A DNA stretch of 64,000 nucleotides from positions 160,220-224,219 of the forward strand of contig NZ_QGTD01000001.1 in assembly GCF_003176895.1 (NCBI RefSeq), given 5' to 3'. The notes beneath the pieces were generated by a model. It was not told where the DNA came from. It was given only the letters and a program-made list of their open reading frames with translations, and did not search any database. The stretch is from Gracilibacillus dipsosauri. Its GTDB lineage: Bacteria > Bacillota > Bacilli > Bacillales > Amphibacillaceae. A program made the translations under genes and the position numbers. This document shows positions 63,926-64,000 of the stretch, piece by piece; position 1 is the first letter of the stretch, and each line of letters opens with the position of its first letter.

Positions 63926-64000
63926 TGGCTGGGCTAGCTGGATTCGAACCAGCGCATGACGGTACCAAAAACCGTTGCCTTACCGCTTGGCTATAGCCCA
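63926..64000 (-). tRNA. tRNA-Gln (anticodon TTG)
   Basis: The minus strand starts TGGGCTATAGCCAAGCGG at the right edge of the window and ends TAGCCCAGCCA. The anticodon loop TTTTGGT gives TTG, and the T-arm GGTTCGAATCC and encoded CCA are present. The gene appears complete. Confidence 0.95.

Overview
The window is from a low-GC Firmicute, most likely a member of the Bacillaceae close to Oceanobacillus or Virgibacillus. The evidence is the cdaA-cdaR-glmM-glmS order with a glmS ribozyme, a sigW-rsiW pair with a sigma-W-type promoter, strong AGGAGG ribosome binding sites and AT-rich intergenic DNA. I cannot name the species from sequence alone.

Positions 1-33,950 are ordinary and accessory metabolism. 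In order: gluconate uptake and phosphorylation (gntP partial, gntK); an HxlR regulator divergent from a short-chain dehydrogenase; a fructose-type PTS with a class II aldolase and a PRD regulator; a beta-glucuronidase divergent from an AraC regulator; a long structured leader RNA in front of cvfB; a type I toxin-antitoxin locus; an S66 peptidase; TetR with an SDR; a stretch of gene relics (a TnsA fragment and a broken ynfA) beside a MerR regulon; an oxidoreductase/MFS cluster with a LysR regulator; an ECF41 sigma factor cluster; an arsenic-type operon (MarR, ArsP-like permease, small Cys-Cys protein, ArsO-like flavoprotein, broken MFS gene); and a LysR regulator with a diaminopentanoate dehydrogenase-like enzyme.

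Positions 34,038-53,007 are a 19-kb Tn7-like transposon inserted 23 bp downstream of the glmS stop codon, the classical attTn7 position. Both ends begin TGTTCA and carry three TnsB-type sites each: 20-bp tandem repeats at the glmS-proximal end and widely spaced sites at the other. The transposition genes tnsA, tnsB, tnsC, a tniQ and a second tniQ/tnsD gene read away from glmS. The second tniQ/tnsD gene is interrupted by one in-frame TGA inside its zinc-finger region. The cargo is a Gabija-type pair (OLD-family ATPase/TOPRIM plus UvrD-like helicase) and a 1,636-residue STAND-type NTPase with a long helical-repeat region and a C-terminal phospholipase-D-like domain. That last protein is my main candidate for an undescribed defence system. 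It has its own promoter region, marked by a 14-bp perfect inverted repeat.

Positions 53,008-64,000 return to core chromosome: glmS with its ribozyme, glmM, cdaR, cdaA, rsiW, sigW, cvfC, a papain-like amidase-fold protein, an alpha/beta hydrolase and a tRNA Gln-Lys-Ala cluster. The spacer between tRNA-Gln and tRNA-Lys holds tandem copies of the tRNA-Lys 5' end and its upstream DNA.
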